From Streptomyces sp. NBC_01446 (GTDB lineage: Bacteria > Actinomycetota > Actinomycetes > Streptomycetales > Streptomycetaceae), in the NCBI RefSeq assembly GCF_026340095.1, contig NZ_JAPEPO010000001.1:6732001-6796000 (forward strand): 64,000 nt of DNA, written 5' to 3'. Below are positions 28,895-38,585 of the stretch, piece by piece. The translations under genes and the position numbers were made by a program. The first letter of the stretch is position 1. Each line of letters opens with the position of its first letter. Below the pieces are notes generated by a model that worked only from the letters and a program-made list of their open reading frames with translations, was not told where the DNA came from and did no database searches.

Positions 28895-28953
28895 CGGACC
28901 CCGGCGCGATAGGCTCGGGGGACGACTTTTCGATGTTCAGGAAGCGGTGCTAA

Positions 28954-29424
28954 GTGTCCGGTGGAGAGGTGGCCGGGATCCTGGTGGCCGTCTTCTGGGC
29001 GATCCTGGTCTCCTTCCTCGCGGTGGCTCTGGCGAGGCTGGCCCAGACGCTCAGGGCGACCACCAAGCTCGTGGCGGATGTGACCGAGCAGGCGGTCCCG
29101 CTGCTTGCCGACGCCTCCGCCGCCGTGCGTTCCGCGCAGACGCAGATCGACCGGGTCGACGCCATCGCATCGGACGTCCAGGAGGTCACGTCGAACGCGT
29201 CGGCGCTGTCCTCCACCGTCGCCTCCACCTTCGGTGGCCCGCTCGTCAAGGTGGCCGCCTTCGGCTACGGCGTGCGCCGGGCGATCGGTCGCAAGTCCAC
29301 GGGTGCCTCCGCAGCCGACGCGCCCGCCAAGCCGTCCCGCCGTACCGTGATCGTGGGCCGCACCGTCCCGTCGGCGCGGCGCAGCAAGCGGGTCACGCGG
29401 GACAACCCGAACAAGAGGGACTGA
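28954..29424 (+). CDS. DUF948 membrane protein
   Basis: The 156-residue protein has an N-terminal transmembrane segment (about 6-27, VAGILVAVFWAILVSFLAVAL) followed by an amphipathic helical region of the DUF948 type (VTEQAVPLLADASAAVRSAQ) and a basic tail. Function is unknown. The GTG has AGGAAG about 11 nt upstream and a TAGGCT -10 box at 28910-28915. It heads a run of tightly packed genes leading through alaS, ruvX and mltG to the aro genes, so it is probably the first gene of that operon. Confidence 0.8.
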   Translation: MSGGEVAGILVAVFWAILVSFLAVALARLAQTLRATTKLVADVTEQAVPLLADASAAVRSAQTQIDRVDAIASDVQEVTSNASALSSTVASTFGGPLVKVAAFGYGVRRAIGRKSTGASAADAPAKPSRRTVIVGRTVPSARRSKRVTRDNPNKRD

Positions 29425-29431
29425 CGCAGCG

Positions 29432-29791
29432 ATGTTCCGCCGTACGTTCTGGTTCACCGCGGGCGCAGCCGCCGGCGTATGGGCCACCACCAAGGTCAAC
29501 CGCAAGCTGAAGAAGCTGACGCCGGAGAGCCTCGCCGCGCAGGCCGCGAACAAGGCGGTCGAGGCGGGCCACCGCCTCAAGGACTTCGCCCTCGACGTCC
29601 GCGACGGCATGGCCGAGCGCGAGGCCGAACTCGACGACGCACTGGGCCTCAACGCCCCGGTGGACGCCGAACTCCCCGCGCAGCGCCGCTTCGCCGTCAT
29701 CGAGAACCACGTGAAGAACAACCACGTGAAGAACAACCCCAAGTACCTCGAGAACACGACGTACTCGTACAACCGGAATGAGGACCACTGA
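29432..29791 (+). CDS. Small membrane-associated protein of unknown function
   Basis: The 119-residue protein has a short hydrophobic N-terminus (FWFTAGAAAGVWATT), a basic helix (KVNRKLKKLTPESLAAQ) and an acidic C-terminal half with the repeat HVKNNHVKNNPKY. It is found between DUF948 and alaS in streptomycetes. I recognise no function. The start lies 7 bp after the DUF948 gene and its TGA shares a base with the alaS ATG. Confidence 0.75.
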   Translation: MFRRTFWFTAGAAAGVWATTKVNRKLKKLTPESLAAQAANKAVEAGHRLKDFALDVRDGMAEREAELDDALGLNAPVDAELPAQRRFAVIENHVKNNHVKNNPKYLENTTYSYNRNEDH

Positions 29792-32460
29792 TGGAGTCGG
29801 CTGAAATCCGCCGCCGCTGGCTGAGCTTCTTCGAGGAGCGTGGCCACAAGGTCGTGCCCTCGGCGTCGCTCATCGCGGACGACCCGACTCTGCTGCTGGT
29901 CAACGCGGGCATGGTCCCGTTCAAGCCGTACTTCCTCGGCGAGGTCAAGCCGCCCGCCCCGCGCGCCACATCGGTGCAGAAGTGCGTGCGCACGCCGGAC
30001 ATCGAAGAGGTCGGCAAGACGACCCGCCACGGCACGTTCTTCCAGATGTGCGGCAACTTCTCCTTCGGCGACTACTTCAAGGAAGGCGCCATCAAGTACG
30101 CCTGGGAGCTGCTCACCAGCTCCGTGGCGGACGGTGGTTACGGCCTCGACCCGGAGAAGCTCTGGATCACGGTCTACCTCGATGACGACGAGGCCGAGCG
30201 CATCTGGCACGACGTCGTCGGCGTACCCAAGGAGCGCATCCAGCGCCTGGGCAAGAAGGACAACTTCTGGTCCATGGGCGTCCCCGGCCCCTGCGGCCCG
30301 TGTTCCGAGATCAACTACGACCGCGGCCCCGAGTTCGGTGTCGAGGGCGGCCCGGCCGCCAACGACGAGCGGTACGTGGAGATCTGGAACCTGGTCTTCA
30401 TGCAGTACGAGCGCGGCGCCGGCATCGGCAAGGAAGACTTCGAGATCCTCGGCGACCTGCCGTCGCAGAACATCGACACCGGTCTCGGCCTCGAGCGTCT
30501 CGCCATGATCCTGCAGGGCGTACAGAACATGTACGAGACGGACACCCTGCGCGTCGTGATGGACAAGGCCACCGAACTCACCGGTGTCCGGTACGGCGAG
30601 AAGCACGGCACCGACGTCTCGATGCGCGTCGTCTCCGACCACATCCGCACGTCCGTGATGCTTATTGGCGACGGCGTGACCCCCGGCAACGAGGGCCGCG
30701 GTTACGTGCTGCGCCGCATCATGCGCCGCGCCATCCGCAACATGCGCCTCATGGGCGCCACCGGTCCGGTCGTCAAGGACCTCGTCGACGTCGTGATCGA
30801 CACGATGGGCCAGCAGTACCCGGAGCTCATCACCGACCGCAAGCGCATCGAGACCGTCGCCCTCGCCGAAGAGGCAGCCTTCCTCAAGGCCCTCAAGGGC
30901 GGCACGAACATCCTCGACACCGCCGTCATCGACACCAAGGCCGCGGGCGGCACGGTCCTCGCCGGCGACAAGGCGTTCCTGCTCCACGACACCTGGGGCT
31001 TCCCGATCGACCTCACCCTGGAGATGGCCGCCGAGCAGGGCCTGTCCGTGGACGAGGACGGCTTCCGGCGCCTGATGAAGGAGCAGCGGGAGCGCGCCAA
31101 GGCCGACGCCCAGGCCAAGAAGACCGGCCACGCCAACGTCGGCGTCTACCGCGAGATCGCGGACGCCGCCGGTGCCACGGACTTCATCGGCTACACGTCG
31201 ACCGACAGCGAGTCCACGATCGTCGGCCTGCTGGTCAACGGCGTCTCCTCCCCGGCCGCGTCCGAGGGCGACGAGGTCGAGGTCGTCCTCGACCGCACCC
31301 CCTTCTACGCCGAGGGCGGCGGCCAGATCGGCGACACCGGCCGCATCAAGCTGGACAACGGCGCGGTGATCGAGATCCGCGACTGCCAGAAGCCCGTCCC
31401 GGGCGTCTACGTCCACAAGGGCGTCGTCCAGGTCGGCGAGGTCACCGTCGGCGCCCCGGCCCAGGCCGTCATCGACGTGGCGCGCCGCCGCTCCATCGCC
31501 CGCGCCCACTCCGCCACGCACCTCACCCACCAGGCGCTGCGCGACGCGCTCGGCCCGACGGCCGCCCAGGCCGGTTCCGAGAACCAGCCCGGCCGCTTCC
31601 GCTTCGACTTCGGTTCGCCGTCCGCCGTTCCCACGGCCGTGATGACGGACGTCGAGCAGAAGATCAACGAGGTCCTCTCGCGCGAACTCGACGTGCAGGC
31701 CGAGGTCATGTCGATCGACGACGCCAAGAAGCAGGGCGCCATCGCCGAGTTCGGCGAGAAGTACGGCGAGCGCGTCCGCGTCGTCACCATCGGCGACTTC
31801 TCCAAGGAGCTGTGCGGCGGCACACACGTGCACAACACCGCCCAGCTGGGACTTGTGAAGCTGCTCGGCGAGTCCTCCATCGGCTCGGGCGTGCGCCGCA
31901 TCGAGGCCCTGGTCGGCGTCGACGCGTACAACTTCCTCGCCCGTGAGCACACGGTCGTCGCCCAGCTCCAGGAGCTGGTCAAGGGCCGCTCCGAGGAGCT
32001 CCCGGAGAAGGTCTCGGCGATGCTCGGCAAGCTGAAGGACGCCGAGAAGGAGATCGAGAAGTTCCGCGCGGAGAAGGTCCTCCAGGCCGCCGCCGGTCTT
32101 GCCGCGGGCGCCACCGACGTGCGCGGGGTCGCCCTGGTCACCGGCCAGGTCCCGGACGGCACCGGCGCCGACGACCTGCGCAAGCTGGTCCTCGACGTAC
32201 GCGGCCGCATCCAGGGCGGACGCCCCGCCGTGGTGGCCCTGTTCACGACGGTCAACGGCAAGCCGCTGACGGTCATCGCCACGAACGAGGCCGCTCGTGA
32301 GCGCGGTCTGAAGGCCGGTGACCTGGTCCGCACGGCCGCCAAGACCCTCGGCGGCGGCGGTGGCGGCAAGCCGGACGTCGCCCAGGGCGGCGGCCAGAAC
32401 CCGGCCGCCATCGGTGACGCCGTGGCCTCCGTCGAGCGACTCGTCGCGGAAACCGCCTGA
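29791..32460 (+). CDS. alaS: Alanyl-tRNA synthetase
   Basis: The 889-residue class II enzyme charges tRNA-Ala. The catalytic core has FKPYFLGEVKPP and the motif 2 region CVRTPDIEEVGKTTRHGTFF. The editing domain zinc ligands are H-x3-H in HSATH (about 573-577) and C-x3-H in CGGTH (about 675-679). A C-terminal Gly-rich C-Ala domain with DLVRTAAKTLGGGGGGKPD closes the protein. Start and stop each overlap the neighbour by one base (TGATG). Confidence 0.97.
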   Translation: MESAEIRRRWLSFFEERGHKVVPSASLIADDPTLLLVNAGMVPFKPYFLGEVKPPAPRATSVQKCVRTPDIEEVGKTTRHGTFFQMCGNFSFGDYFKEGAIKYAWELLTSSVADGGYGLDPEKLWITVYLDDDEAERIWHDVVGVPKERIQRLGKKDNFWSMGVPGPCGPCSEINYDRGPEFGVEGGPAANDERYVEIWNLVFMQYERGAGIGKEDFEILGDLPSQNIDTGLGLERLAMILQGVQNMYETDTLRVVMDKATELTGVRYGEKHGTDVSMRVVSDHIRTSVMLIGDGVTPGNEGRGYVLRRIMRRAIRNMRLMGATGPVVKDLVDVVIDTMGQQYPELITDRKRIETVALAEEAAFLKALKGGTNILDTAVIDTKAAGGTVLAGDKAFLLHDTWGFPIDLTLEMAAEQGLSVDEDGFRRLMKEQRERAKADAQAKKTGHANVGVYREIADAAGATDFIGYTSTDSESTIVGLLVNGVSSPAASEGDEVEVVLDRTPFYAEGGGQIGDTGRIKLDNGAVIEIRDCQKPVPGVYVHKGVVQVGEVTVGAPAQAVIDVARRRSIARAHSATHLTHQALRDALGPTAAQAGSENQPGRFRFDFGSPSAVPTAVMTDVEQKINEVLSRELDVQAEVMSIDDAKKQGAIAEFGEKYGERVRVVTIGDFSKELCGGTHVHNTAQLGLVKLLGESSIGSGVRRIEALVGVDAYNFLAREHTVVAQLQELVKGRSEELPEKVSAMLGKLKDAEKEIEKFRAEKVLQAAAGLAAGATDVRGVALVTGQVPDGTGADDLRKLVLDVRGRIQGGRPAVVALFTTVNGKPLTVIATNEAARERGLKAGDLVRTAAKTLGGGGGGKPDVAQGGGQNPAAIGDAVASVERLVAETA

Positions 32461-32924
32461 TGCGACGCGGCCGACGGCTCGCGATCGACGTCGGGGACGC
32501 CCGGATCGGGGTCGCCTCGTGCGACCCCGACGGGATCCTCGCCACCCCGGTGGAGACCGTGCCGGGACGCGATGTCCCGGCCGCCCACCGGCGGTTGCGG
32601 CAACTCGTGGAGGAGTACGAGCCGATCGAGGTCGTCGTCGGACTCCCTCGCTCCCTCAAGGGGGGCGAGGGGCCGGCCGCGGTCAAGGTCCGCGCGTTCG
32701 CCCAGGAGCTGGCCGACGGGATCGCCCCCGTCGGCGTGCGGCTCGTGGACGAGAGGATGACCACAGTGACGGCCAGTCAGGGGCTTCGCGCCTCGGGCGT
32801 GAAGTCCAAAAAGGGCCGGTCTGTCATCGACCAGGCGGCCGCGGTCGTCATTCTCCAGCAGGCACTGGAGTCCGAACGGGCGTCAGGTAAAGCTCCGGGC
32901 GAGGGCGTCGAAGTGGTCATCTGA
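32460..32924 (+). CDS. ruvX: Putative pre-16S rRNA nuclease / Holliday junction resolvase-like protein
   Basis: The 154-residue RNase H-fold protein of the YqgF family keeps all family motifs: LAIDVGDARIGVA at the N-terminus, VVGLPRSLKGGEG in the middle and LVDERMTTVTA. It is thought to trim the 5' end of 16S rRNA in E. coli; an earlier proposal was junction resolution. Coupled to alaS by a one-base overlap, an association seen across actinobacteria. Confidence 0.94.
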   Translation: MRRGRRLAIDVGDARIGVASCDPDGILATPVETVPGRDVPAAHRRLRQLVEEYEPIEVVVGLPRSLKGGEGPAAVKVRAFAQELADGIAPVGVRLVDERMTTVTASQGLRASGVKSKKGRSVIDQAAAVVILQQALESERASGKAPGEGVEVVI

Positions 32925-33047
32925 TCGCGATACGGTAACGTTCCGCGCGACCGGCGGCGTTCGAACAGCTGCCGCACAGCATCAAGAGGCGGAACGGTTG
33001 CCCTGCCACCCAGACGCGGCCGCCGCCTCGCGGCTTGTAGGGGATCG

Positions 33048-34706
33048 ATGACTGAGTATGGCCGGGGCCCTGGCTCCGAACCGTGGCACCCCGAGGACCC
33101 GCTGTACGGGGACCAGGGGTGGGGGCAGCAGGCCGCCGACGGCCAGCCTGCCTACGGCGGCCAGGGGCAGTACCACCCTCAGCAGCCGCAGCAGCATCCT
33201 CAGTCCCACCAGCAGCAGCCGCAGCAGTACGGCGGCGAGTGGGGCACCGGTCAGCACGACCAGTACGGCCAGCAGCAGTACGGCGGCGGTCAGCAGTACG
33301 GCGGTCAGCCGCAGGGTGGCGGCTGGGACACCGGTCAGCACGGCCATGTCCCGTACAACGCCGACCCGGTGGACCCGTACGGCGGTCAGCCGCAGCCTGC
33401 CGCGTACGGCGGTGAGCAGCCGGATCTCTACGGCACCCCCGACGCGTACCCGCCGCCGGAGCCGCCCGGCCGGCGCGGGGCCGCCGCGGAGCCGGAGACG
33501 AACTGGGACCCGGGCCCCGACCAGGGCGAGCACGCCTTCTTCGCCGGTGGCGGCGATGACGACGGCGACGACTACGACGACCCGCGCGACCGGGGCGGCC
33601 GCCGTGGCCGGGGCGGCAAGAAGCCGAAGAAGCGGCGCAGCGGATGCGCCTGCCTGGTCCTCACCGTGATCTTCGTGGGCGGTGTCGGCGGTGTCGGCTA
33701 TTTCGGCTATCAGTTCTATCAGAACCGTTTCGGATCGGCGCCGGATTACGCGGGGTCCGGAAATGGCGAACACGTTTCCGTGGACATTCCCAAGGGCGCG
33801 GGCGGGTATGTCATCGGCCAGCGCCTGAAGGACGCGGGTGTCATCAAGAGCGTGGACGCCTTCGTATCGGCGCAGGAGCAGAATCCGCGGGGCAAGTCCA
33901 TTCAGGACGGCGGATACACGCTGGAGAAGGAAATGTCGGCCCAAAGCGCGGTCGAGATGATGCTCAGCCCGGGCAGCCGGAACAACCTGATCATCGCCGA
34001 GGGCCGCCGCAACGTGTGGGTCTACGAGCAGATCGACAGGCGGCTCGGCGTCGCCAAGGGCACGACGCAAAAGGTCGCGAAGAAGGACTACAAGAAGCTC
34101 GGACTGCCCTCCTGGGCCATGAACGAGCCGAATGTGAAGGACCCCCTGGAAGGGTTCCTCTACCCGTCCAGCTACGGCGTCGCCAAGGGCGCAAAGCCCG
34201 AGACGGTCCTGAAGCAGATGGTGTCGCGGGCGACCGAGACGTACGAGGCCTACGGCGTCGAGAAGAAGGCCAAGAGCCTTGGCCTCGACAGTCCGTGGCA
34301 GCTGATCACGGTGGCGAGCCTCGCTCAGGCCGAGGGCACGAGCCACGACGACTTCCGCAAGATGGCCGAGGTCGTCTACAACCGTCTCAAGCCCGGCAAC
34401 GAGCAGACGAACGGAATGCTGGAGTTCGACTCCACATACAACTACGTCAAGAACCAGAGCAAGATCGACCTGAGCCTCACCGCGCTGCGCAAGTACGACA
34501 ACCGCTACAACACGTACTACTACAAGGGCCTGCCGCCCGGGCCGATCGGAAACCCGGGTGAGGAGGCTCTGAAGGGCGCGGTCGCCCCGACCAGCGACGG
34601 CTGGTACTACTTCATCTCGATGGACGGCAAGACCAGCGAGTTCACGAAGACGAACGAGGAACACCAGAAGCTGGTCGACAAGTGGAACGCGTCGAGGAAG
34701 AACTGA
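33048..34706 (+). CDS. mltG: Endolytic murein transglycosylase MltG (YceG)
   Basis: The 552-residue membrane enzyme cleaves nascent glycan strands and is thought to set chain length. A cytoplasmic tail of about 195 residues, rich in Gln, Gly, Tyr and Pro and ending in a basic patch, precedes one transmembrane segment (about 198-220) and the outer YceG domain. The catalytic Glu is Glu429 in ASLAQAEG, matching the family's AS-x3-E-K/A pattern. The tail is far longer than in E. coli MltG. The ATG follows a 123-bp gap after ruvX. Its stop shares a base with aroE. Confidence 0.93.
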   Translation: MTEYGRGPGSEPWHPEDPLYGDQGWGQQAADGQPAYGGQGQYHPQQPQQHPQSHQQQPQQYGGEWGTGQHDQYGQQQYGGGQQYGGQPQGGGWDTGQHGHVPYNADPVDPYGGQPQPAAYGGEQPDLYGTPDAYPPPEPPGRRGAAAEPETNWDPGPDQGEHAFFAGGGDDDGDDYDDPRDRGGRRGRGGKKPKKRRSGCACLVLTVIFVGGVGGVGYFGYQFYQNRFGSAPDYAGSGNGEHVSVDIPKGAGGYVIGQRLKDAGVIKSVDAFVSAQEQNPRGKSIQDGGYTLEKEMSAQSAVEMMLSPGSRNNLIIAEGRRNVWVYEQIDRRLGVAKGTTQKVAKKDYKKLGLPSWAMNEPNVKDPLEGFLYPSSYGVAKGAKPETVLKQMVSRATETYEAYGVEKKAKSLGLDSPWQLITVASLAQAEGTSHDDFRKMAEVVYNRLKPGNEQTNGMLEFDSTYNYVKNQSKIDLSLTALRKYDNRYNTYYYKGLPPGPIGNPGEEALKGAVAPTSDGWYYFISMDGKTSEFTKTNEEHQKLVDKWNASRKN

Positions 34707-35530
34707 TGTCAGCAAGCAGAAGGGCGGCCGTACTCGGGTCGCCCATCGCTCACTCCCTTTCCCCGGTGCTGCACCGCGCCGCGTACGAGGAATTGGGCCT
34801 GACGGACTGGTCCTACGACCGCTTCGAGGTCGACGAGGTCGCCCTGCCCGACTTCCTGGCCGGGCTCGGGCCCGAGTGGGCGGGCCTCTCGCTGACCATG
34901 CCGCTGAAGCGCGCGGTGATCCCGCTGCTCGACACGATCAGTGACACGGCCGCCTCCGTCGAGGCCGTCAACACCGTCGTCCTCACCGAGGACGGGCACA
35001 AGGTCGGTGACAACACCGACATCCCCGGCATGGTCGCCGCCCTCGCCGAGCGCGGCATCGACAAGGTCGAGTCCGCCGCGATCCTGGGCGCGGGTGCCAC
35101 CGCCTCCTCCGCGCTCGCCGCCCTGTCGCGGATCTGCACCGGCGAGATCGTCGCGTACGTACGCAGTGACGCCCGTGCCGCCGAGATGCGGGAGTGGGGC
35201 GAGCGGCTCGACGTGGACGTGAAGATCGGGAAGTGGTCGGACGCGGCGCGTGCCCTTACCGCGCCGCTGGTCGTCGCCACGACGCCCGCCGGGACCACGG
35301 ACGCCCTCGCCGCCGACATCCCCGAACGGCCCGGCACCCTCTTCGACGTCCTCTACGACCCCTGGCCGACACAGCTCGCGGCCCGCTGGTCCGGGTACGG
35401 CGGGGCGGTCGTCAGCGGGCTCGACCTGCTGGTGCACCAGGCCGTCCTCCAGGTCGAGCAGATGACGGGACGCGCCCCGGCGCCGCTCGGTGCGATGCGC
35501 CGGGCCGGGGAGCGGGCGCTCGCCGCCTGA
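34706..35530 (+). CDS. aroE: Shikimate dehydrogenase
   Basis: The 274-residue enzyme reduces 3-dehydroshikimate with NADPH. Substrate-binding SxS is in GSPIAHSLSPVLH, the catalytic Lys and Asp are in LTMPLKRA and DNTDIPG, and the cofactor loop is LGAGATASSA. Typical length. The ATG overlaps the mltG stop by one base. It precedes aroC-aroK-aroB, so four chorismate-pathway steps are encoded together, though 144 bp separate it from aroC. Confidence 0.94.
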   Translation: MSASRRAAVLGSPIAHSLSPVLHRAAYEELGLTDWSYDRFEVDEVALPDFLAGLGPEWAGLSLTMPLKRAVIPLLDTISDTAASVEAVNTVVLTEDGHKVGDNTDIPGMVAALAERGIDKVESAAILGAGATASSALAALSRICTGEIVAYVRSDARAAEMREWGERLDVDVKIGKWSDAARALTAPLVVATTPAGTTDALAADIPERPGTLFDVLYDPWPTQLAARWSGYGGAVVSGLDLLVHQAVLQVEQMTGRAPAPLGAMRRAGERALAA

Positions 35531-35674
35531 CCCGGGCCGTGTCCGCCCCGGCGTCCGTCTGATGGACCGGGGGCCGGGTCGGGTGCGCGGACGTGGGAGG
35601 ATCGGGGGTGGCGGGCCAGGGCCGCGCACCCGGCCGCGCCATCGCAGTTCGAGGCGCGAGCAAGAGGAGCACCG

Positions 35675-36859
35675 TTGAGCAGGTTGCGCTGGCTGACCGC
35701 TGGGGAGTCCCACGGACCCGCACTTGTCGCGACGCTGGAGGGACTTCCCGCCGGCGTGCCGATCACCACGGAGATGGTGGCGGACCACCTGGCCCGGCGG
35801 CGGCTCGGCTATGGACGCGGCGCGCGGATGAAGTTCGAGCGTGACGAGGTGACCTTCCTCGGCGGCGTGCGCCACGGCCTGACCATGGGTTCGCCGGTCG
35901 CGGTCATGGTGGGCAACACCGAGTGGCCCAAGTGGGAGCAGGTCATGTCGGCCGACCCGGTCGACCCCGAGATCCTCGCCGGTCTGGCGCGCAACGCGCC
36001 GCTGACCCGGCCCCGCCCCGGTCACGCCGACCTCGCCGGTATGCAGAAGTACGGCTTCGACGAGGCCCGGCCGATCCTGGAGCGCGCCTCCGCCCGTGAG
36101 ACGGCGGCCCGCGTCGCGCTCGGCGCCATCGCCCGCTCCTACCTCAAGGAGACGGCCGGCATCGAGATCGTCAGCCACGTCACCGAGCTGGCGAGCGCCA
36201 AGGCGCCCTACGGCGTGTACCCGACCCCGGCCGACGTCGACAAGCTCGACGCCGACCCGGTGCGCTGCCTGGACGCGGACGCGTCGAAGGCGATGATCGC
36301 GGAGATCGACCAGGCCCACAAGGACGGCGACACCCTCGGCGGCGTCGTCGAGGTCCTCGCCTACGGCGTGCCGGTGGGCCTCGGCTCGCACGTGCACTGG
36401 GACCGGCGTCTCGACGCCCGGCTCGCGGGGGCCCTCATGGGCATCCAGGCCATCAAGGGTGTCGAGGTCGGCGACGGCTTCGAGCTCGCGCGCGTGCCCG
36501 GTTCGAAGGCGCACGACGAGATCGTGACCACGGACGACGGCATCAAGCGCACGTCGGGCCGCTCCGGCGGCACCGAGGGCGGCCTCACCACCGGTGAACT
36601 GCTGCGTGTGCGCGCCGCGATGAAGCCGATCGCGACGGTCCCGAAGGCGCTCGCCACCATCGACGTGGCGACCGGCGAGGCCGCGAAGGCCCACCACCAG
36701 CGCTCCGACGTGTGCGCGGTCCCGGCCGCCGGCATCGTCGCCGAGGCCATGGTCGCGCTCGTGCTCGCCGACGCGGTCGCGGAGAAGTTCGGCGGCGACA
36801 GCGTCCCCGAGACCCGGCGCAACGTGCAGTCGTACCTCGACAACCTCCAGATCCGGTGA
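35675..36859 (+). CDS. aroC: Chorismate synthase
   Basis: The 394-residue FMN-dependent enzyme converts EPSP to chorismate. Signatures are GESHGPALVATLEGLPAG at the N-terminus, GRGARMKFERDEV, RPGHADLAG and GRSGGTEGGLTTGE. The start is TTG at 35675 with AGAGGAG seven bases upstream; no ATG or GTG fits better. The stop overlaps the aroK GTG. Confidence 0.96.
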   Translation: MSRLRWLTAGESHGPALVATLEGLPAGVPITTEMVADHLARRRLGYGRGARMKFERDEVTFLGGVRHGLTMGSPVAVMVGNTEWPKWEQVMSADPVDPEILAGLARNAPLTRPRPGHADLAGMQKYGFDEARPILERASARETAARVALGAIARSYLKETAGIEIVSHVTELASAKAPYGVYPTPADVDKLDADPVRCLDADASKAMIAEIDQAHKDGDTLGGVVEVLAYGVPVGLGSHVHWDRRLDARLAGALMGIQAIKGVEVGDGFELARVPGSKAHDEIVTTDDGIKRTSGRSGGTEGGLTTGELLRVRAAMKPIATVPKALATIDVATGEAAKAHHQRSDVCAVPAAGIVAEAMVALVLADAVAEKFGGDSVPETRRNVQSYLDNLQIR

Positions 36860-37371
36860 CCGGCCCGCTGGTCGTACTCGTCGGCCCCATGGGCGTCGGC
36901 AAGTCCACGGTGGGGGAGTTGCTCGCCGAGTGGCTGGGCTCCCCCTACCGGGACACCGACGCGGACATCGTGGCCGCCCAGGGCCGCCCCATCGCGGACA
37001 TCTTCGTGGACGAGGGCGAGCCCCGCTTCCGCGAACTCGAACGGCAGGCCGTACGCGAAGCCGTCGCCGAGCACCAAGGTGTGCTCGCGCTCGGCGGCGG
37101 AGCGATCCTCGACGAGTCGACGCGCGCGCTGCTGGCTTCGCTCCCCGTCGTCTATCTGTCGATGGACGTCGAGGAGGCGGTCAAGCGGACCGGCCTCAAT
37201 ACGGCCCGGCCGCTGCTCGCCGTCAACCCGCGCCGCCAGTGGCGCGAGCTGATGGAGGCCCGCCGCCACCTGTACACCGAAGTCGCCCGCGTCGTCGTAC
37301 CCACCGACGACCGCACCCCCGAAGAGGTCGCCCGCGCGGTCCTCGACGCCCTGGAGTTGAAGAAGGCATGA
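36856..37371 (+). CDS. aroK: Shikimate kinase
   Basis: The 171-residue P-loop kinase phosphorylates shikimate. Walker A is GPMGVGKST near residue 10, the shikimate-binding Asp is in YRDTDADIV, the FRELE motif is FRELERQAV, and GGGAIL and the lid arginine region (RPLLA) are present. I chose the GTG that overlaps the aroC stop as GTGA. Confidence 0.96.
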   Translation: MTGPLVVLVGPMGVGKSTVGELLAEWLGSPYRDTDADIVAAQGRPIADIFVDEGEPRFRELERQAVREAVAEHQGVLALGGGAILDESTRALLASLPVVYLSMDVEEAVKRTGLNTARPLLAVNPRRQWRELMEARRHLYTEVARVVVPTDDRTPEEVARAVLDALELKKA

Positions 37372-38462
37372 CCGAACAACAGGTGACCCGGATCCAGGTC
37401 GGCGGCACGGCGGGCACCGACCCGTACGAGGTCCTCGTCGGACGTCAGCTCCTCGGCGAACTCGGCGGTCTGATCGGCGAGTCCGCCCAGCGCGTCGCGA
37501 TCATCCACCCCGAGGCGCTCGCCGAGACCGGTGAGGCGCTGCGTGGCGACCTCGCCGACCAGGGCTTCGAGGTCGTCGCCATCCAGGTGCCCAACGCCGA
37601 GGAGGCCAAGACCGCCGAGGTCGCCGCCTACTGCTGGAAGGCGCTCGGCCAGTCCGGCTTCACCCGCACCGACGTCATCGTCGGCGTGGGCGGCGGCGCC
37701 ACCACGGACCTCGCCGGGTTCGTGGCCGCGACCTGGCTGCGCGGGGTGCGCTGGATCGCCGTGCCGACCACCGTGCTCGGCATGGTGGACGCGGCCGTCG
37801 GCGGCAAGACCGGGATCAACACCGCCGAGGGCAAGAACCTCGTGGGGTCCTTCCACCCGCCGGCCGGCGTGCTCTGCGACCTCGCGGCCCTCGACTCGCT
37901 TCCCGTCAACGACTTCGTGTCCGGCCTCGCGGAGATCATCAAGGCCGGCTTCATCGCCGACCCGGTGATCCTCGACCTGATCGAGTCCGACCCCGAGGCG
38001 GCGCGCTCCCCGCAGGGCCCGCACACCGCCGAGCTCATCGAGCGCTCCATCAAGGTCAAGGCCGAGGTCGTCTCCGGTGACCTCAAGGAGTCGGGCCTGC
38101 GCGAGATCCTCAACTACGGGCACACCCTCGCGCACGCCATCGAGAAGAACGAGCGCTACAAGTGGCGGCACGGCGCCGCCGTCTCCGTCGGCATGCACTT
38201 CGCCGCCGAACTCGGCCGTCTCGCCGGACGCCTGGACGACGCGACCGCCGACCGGCACCGCACCGTCCTCCAGTCGGTCGGGCTGCCCCTGAGCTACCGC
38301 TACGACCAGTGGCCCAAGCTCCTGGAGAACATGAAGGTCGACAAGAAGTCCCGCGGCAACCTGCTGCGGTTCATCGTCCTCGACGGCCTCGCCAAGCCGA
38401 CGGTCCTCGAAGGACCCGACCCGGCCGTGCTCCTCGCGGCGTACGGCGAAGTGGCCGAATAG
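37368..38462 (+). CDS. aroB: 3-dehydroquinate synthase
   Basis: The 364-residue NAD- and metal-dependent enzyme makes 3-dehydroquinate from DAHP. Family blocks are VGGGATTDLAGFVAATWLRG, VDAAVGGKTGIN, NLVGSFHPP and the metal-binding LNYGHTLAHAIE. Start overlaps aroK as ATGA. A hairpin follows 26 bp past the stop. Confidence 0.96.
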   Translation: MTEQQVTRIQVGGTAGTDPYEVLVGRQLLGELGGLIGESAQRVAIIHPEALAETGEALRGDLADQGFEVVAIQVPNAEEAKTAEVAAYCWKALGQSGFTRTDVIVGVGGGATTDLAGFVAATWLRGVRWIAVPTTVLGMVDAAVGGKTGINTAEGKNLVGSFHPPAGVLCDLAALDSLPVNDFVSGLAEIIKAGFIADPVILDLIESDPEAARSPQGPHTAELIERSIKVKAEVVSGDLKESGLREILNYGHTLAHAIEKNERYKWRHGAAVSVGMHFAAELGRLAGRLDDATADRHRTVLQSVGLPLSYRYDQWPKLLENMKVDKKSRGNLLRFIVLDGLAKPTVLEGPDPAVLLAAYGEVAE

Positions 38463-38488
38463 CGCCCGTCATCGGGCACTTCGCGACC

Positions 38489-38520
38489 TCCCCGGCCGTT
38501 CACACAACGGCGGCCGGGGA
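38489..38520 (+). terminator. Terminator of the aro operon
   Basis: A 9-bp stem (38489-38497 with 38512-38520) with an inner GTT/AAC pairing and a 3-nt bulge lies shortly after aroB. Confidence 0.65.
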
Positions 38521-38585
38521 AGGTACCGTTCGGTAGCGCCTTGTTCGCCGGCGCCAGTTGCCTGTACGAGACGGAGTCGCACCGG

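Noticed and set aside
28807..31950. Very long minus-strand frame running from the NTPase gene across alaS
   Set aside because: Its upstream half is antisense to alaS, which has full family motifs, so it is a high-GC shadow frame. The NTPase homology begins only at the ATG at 28806.
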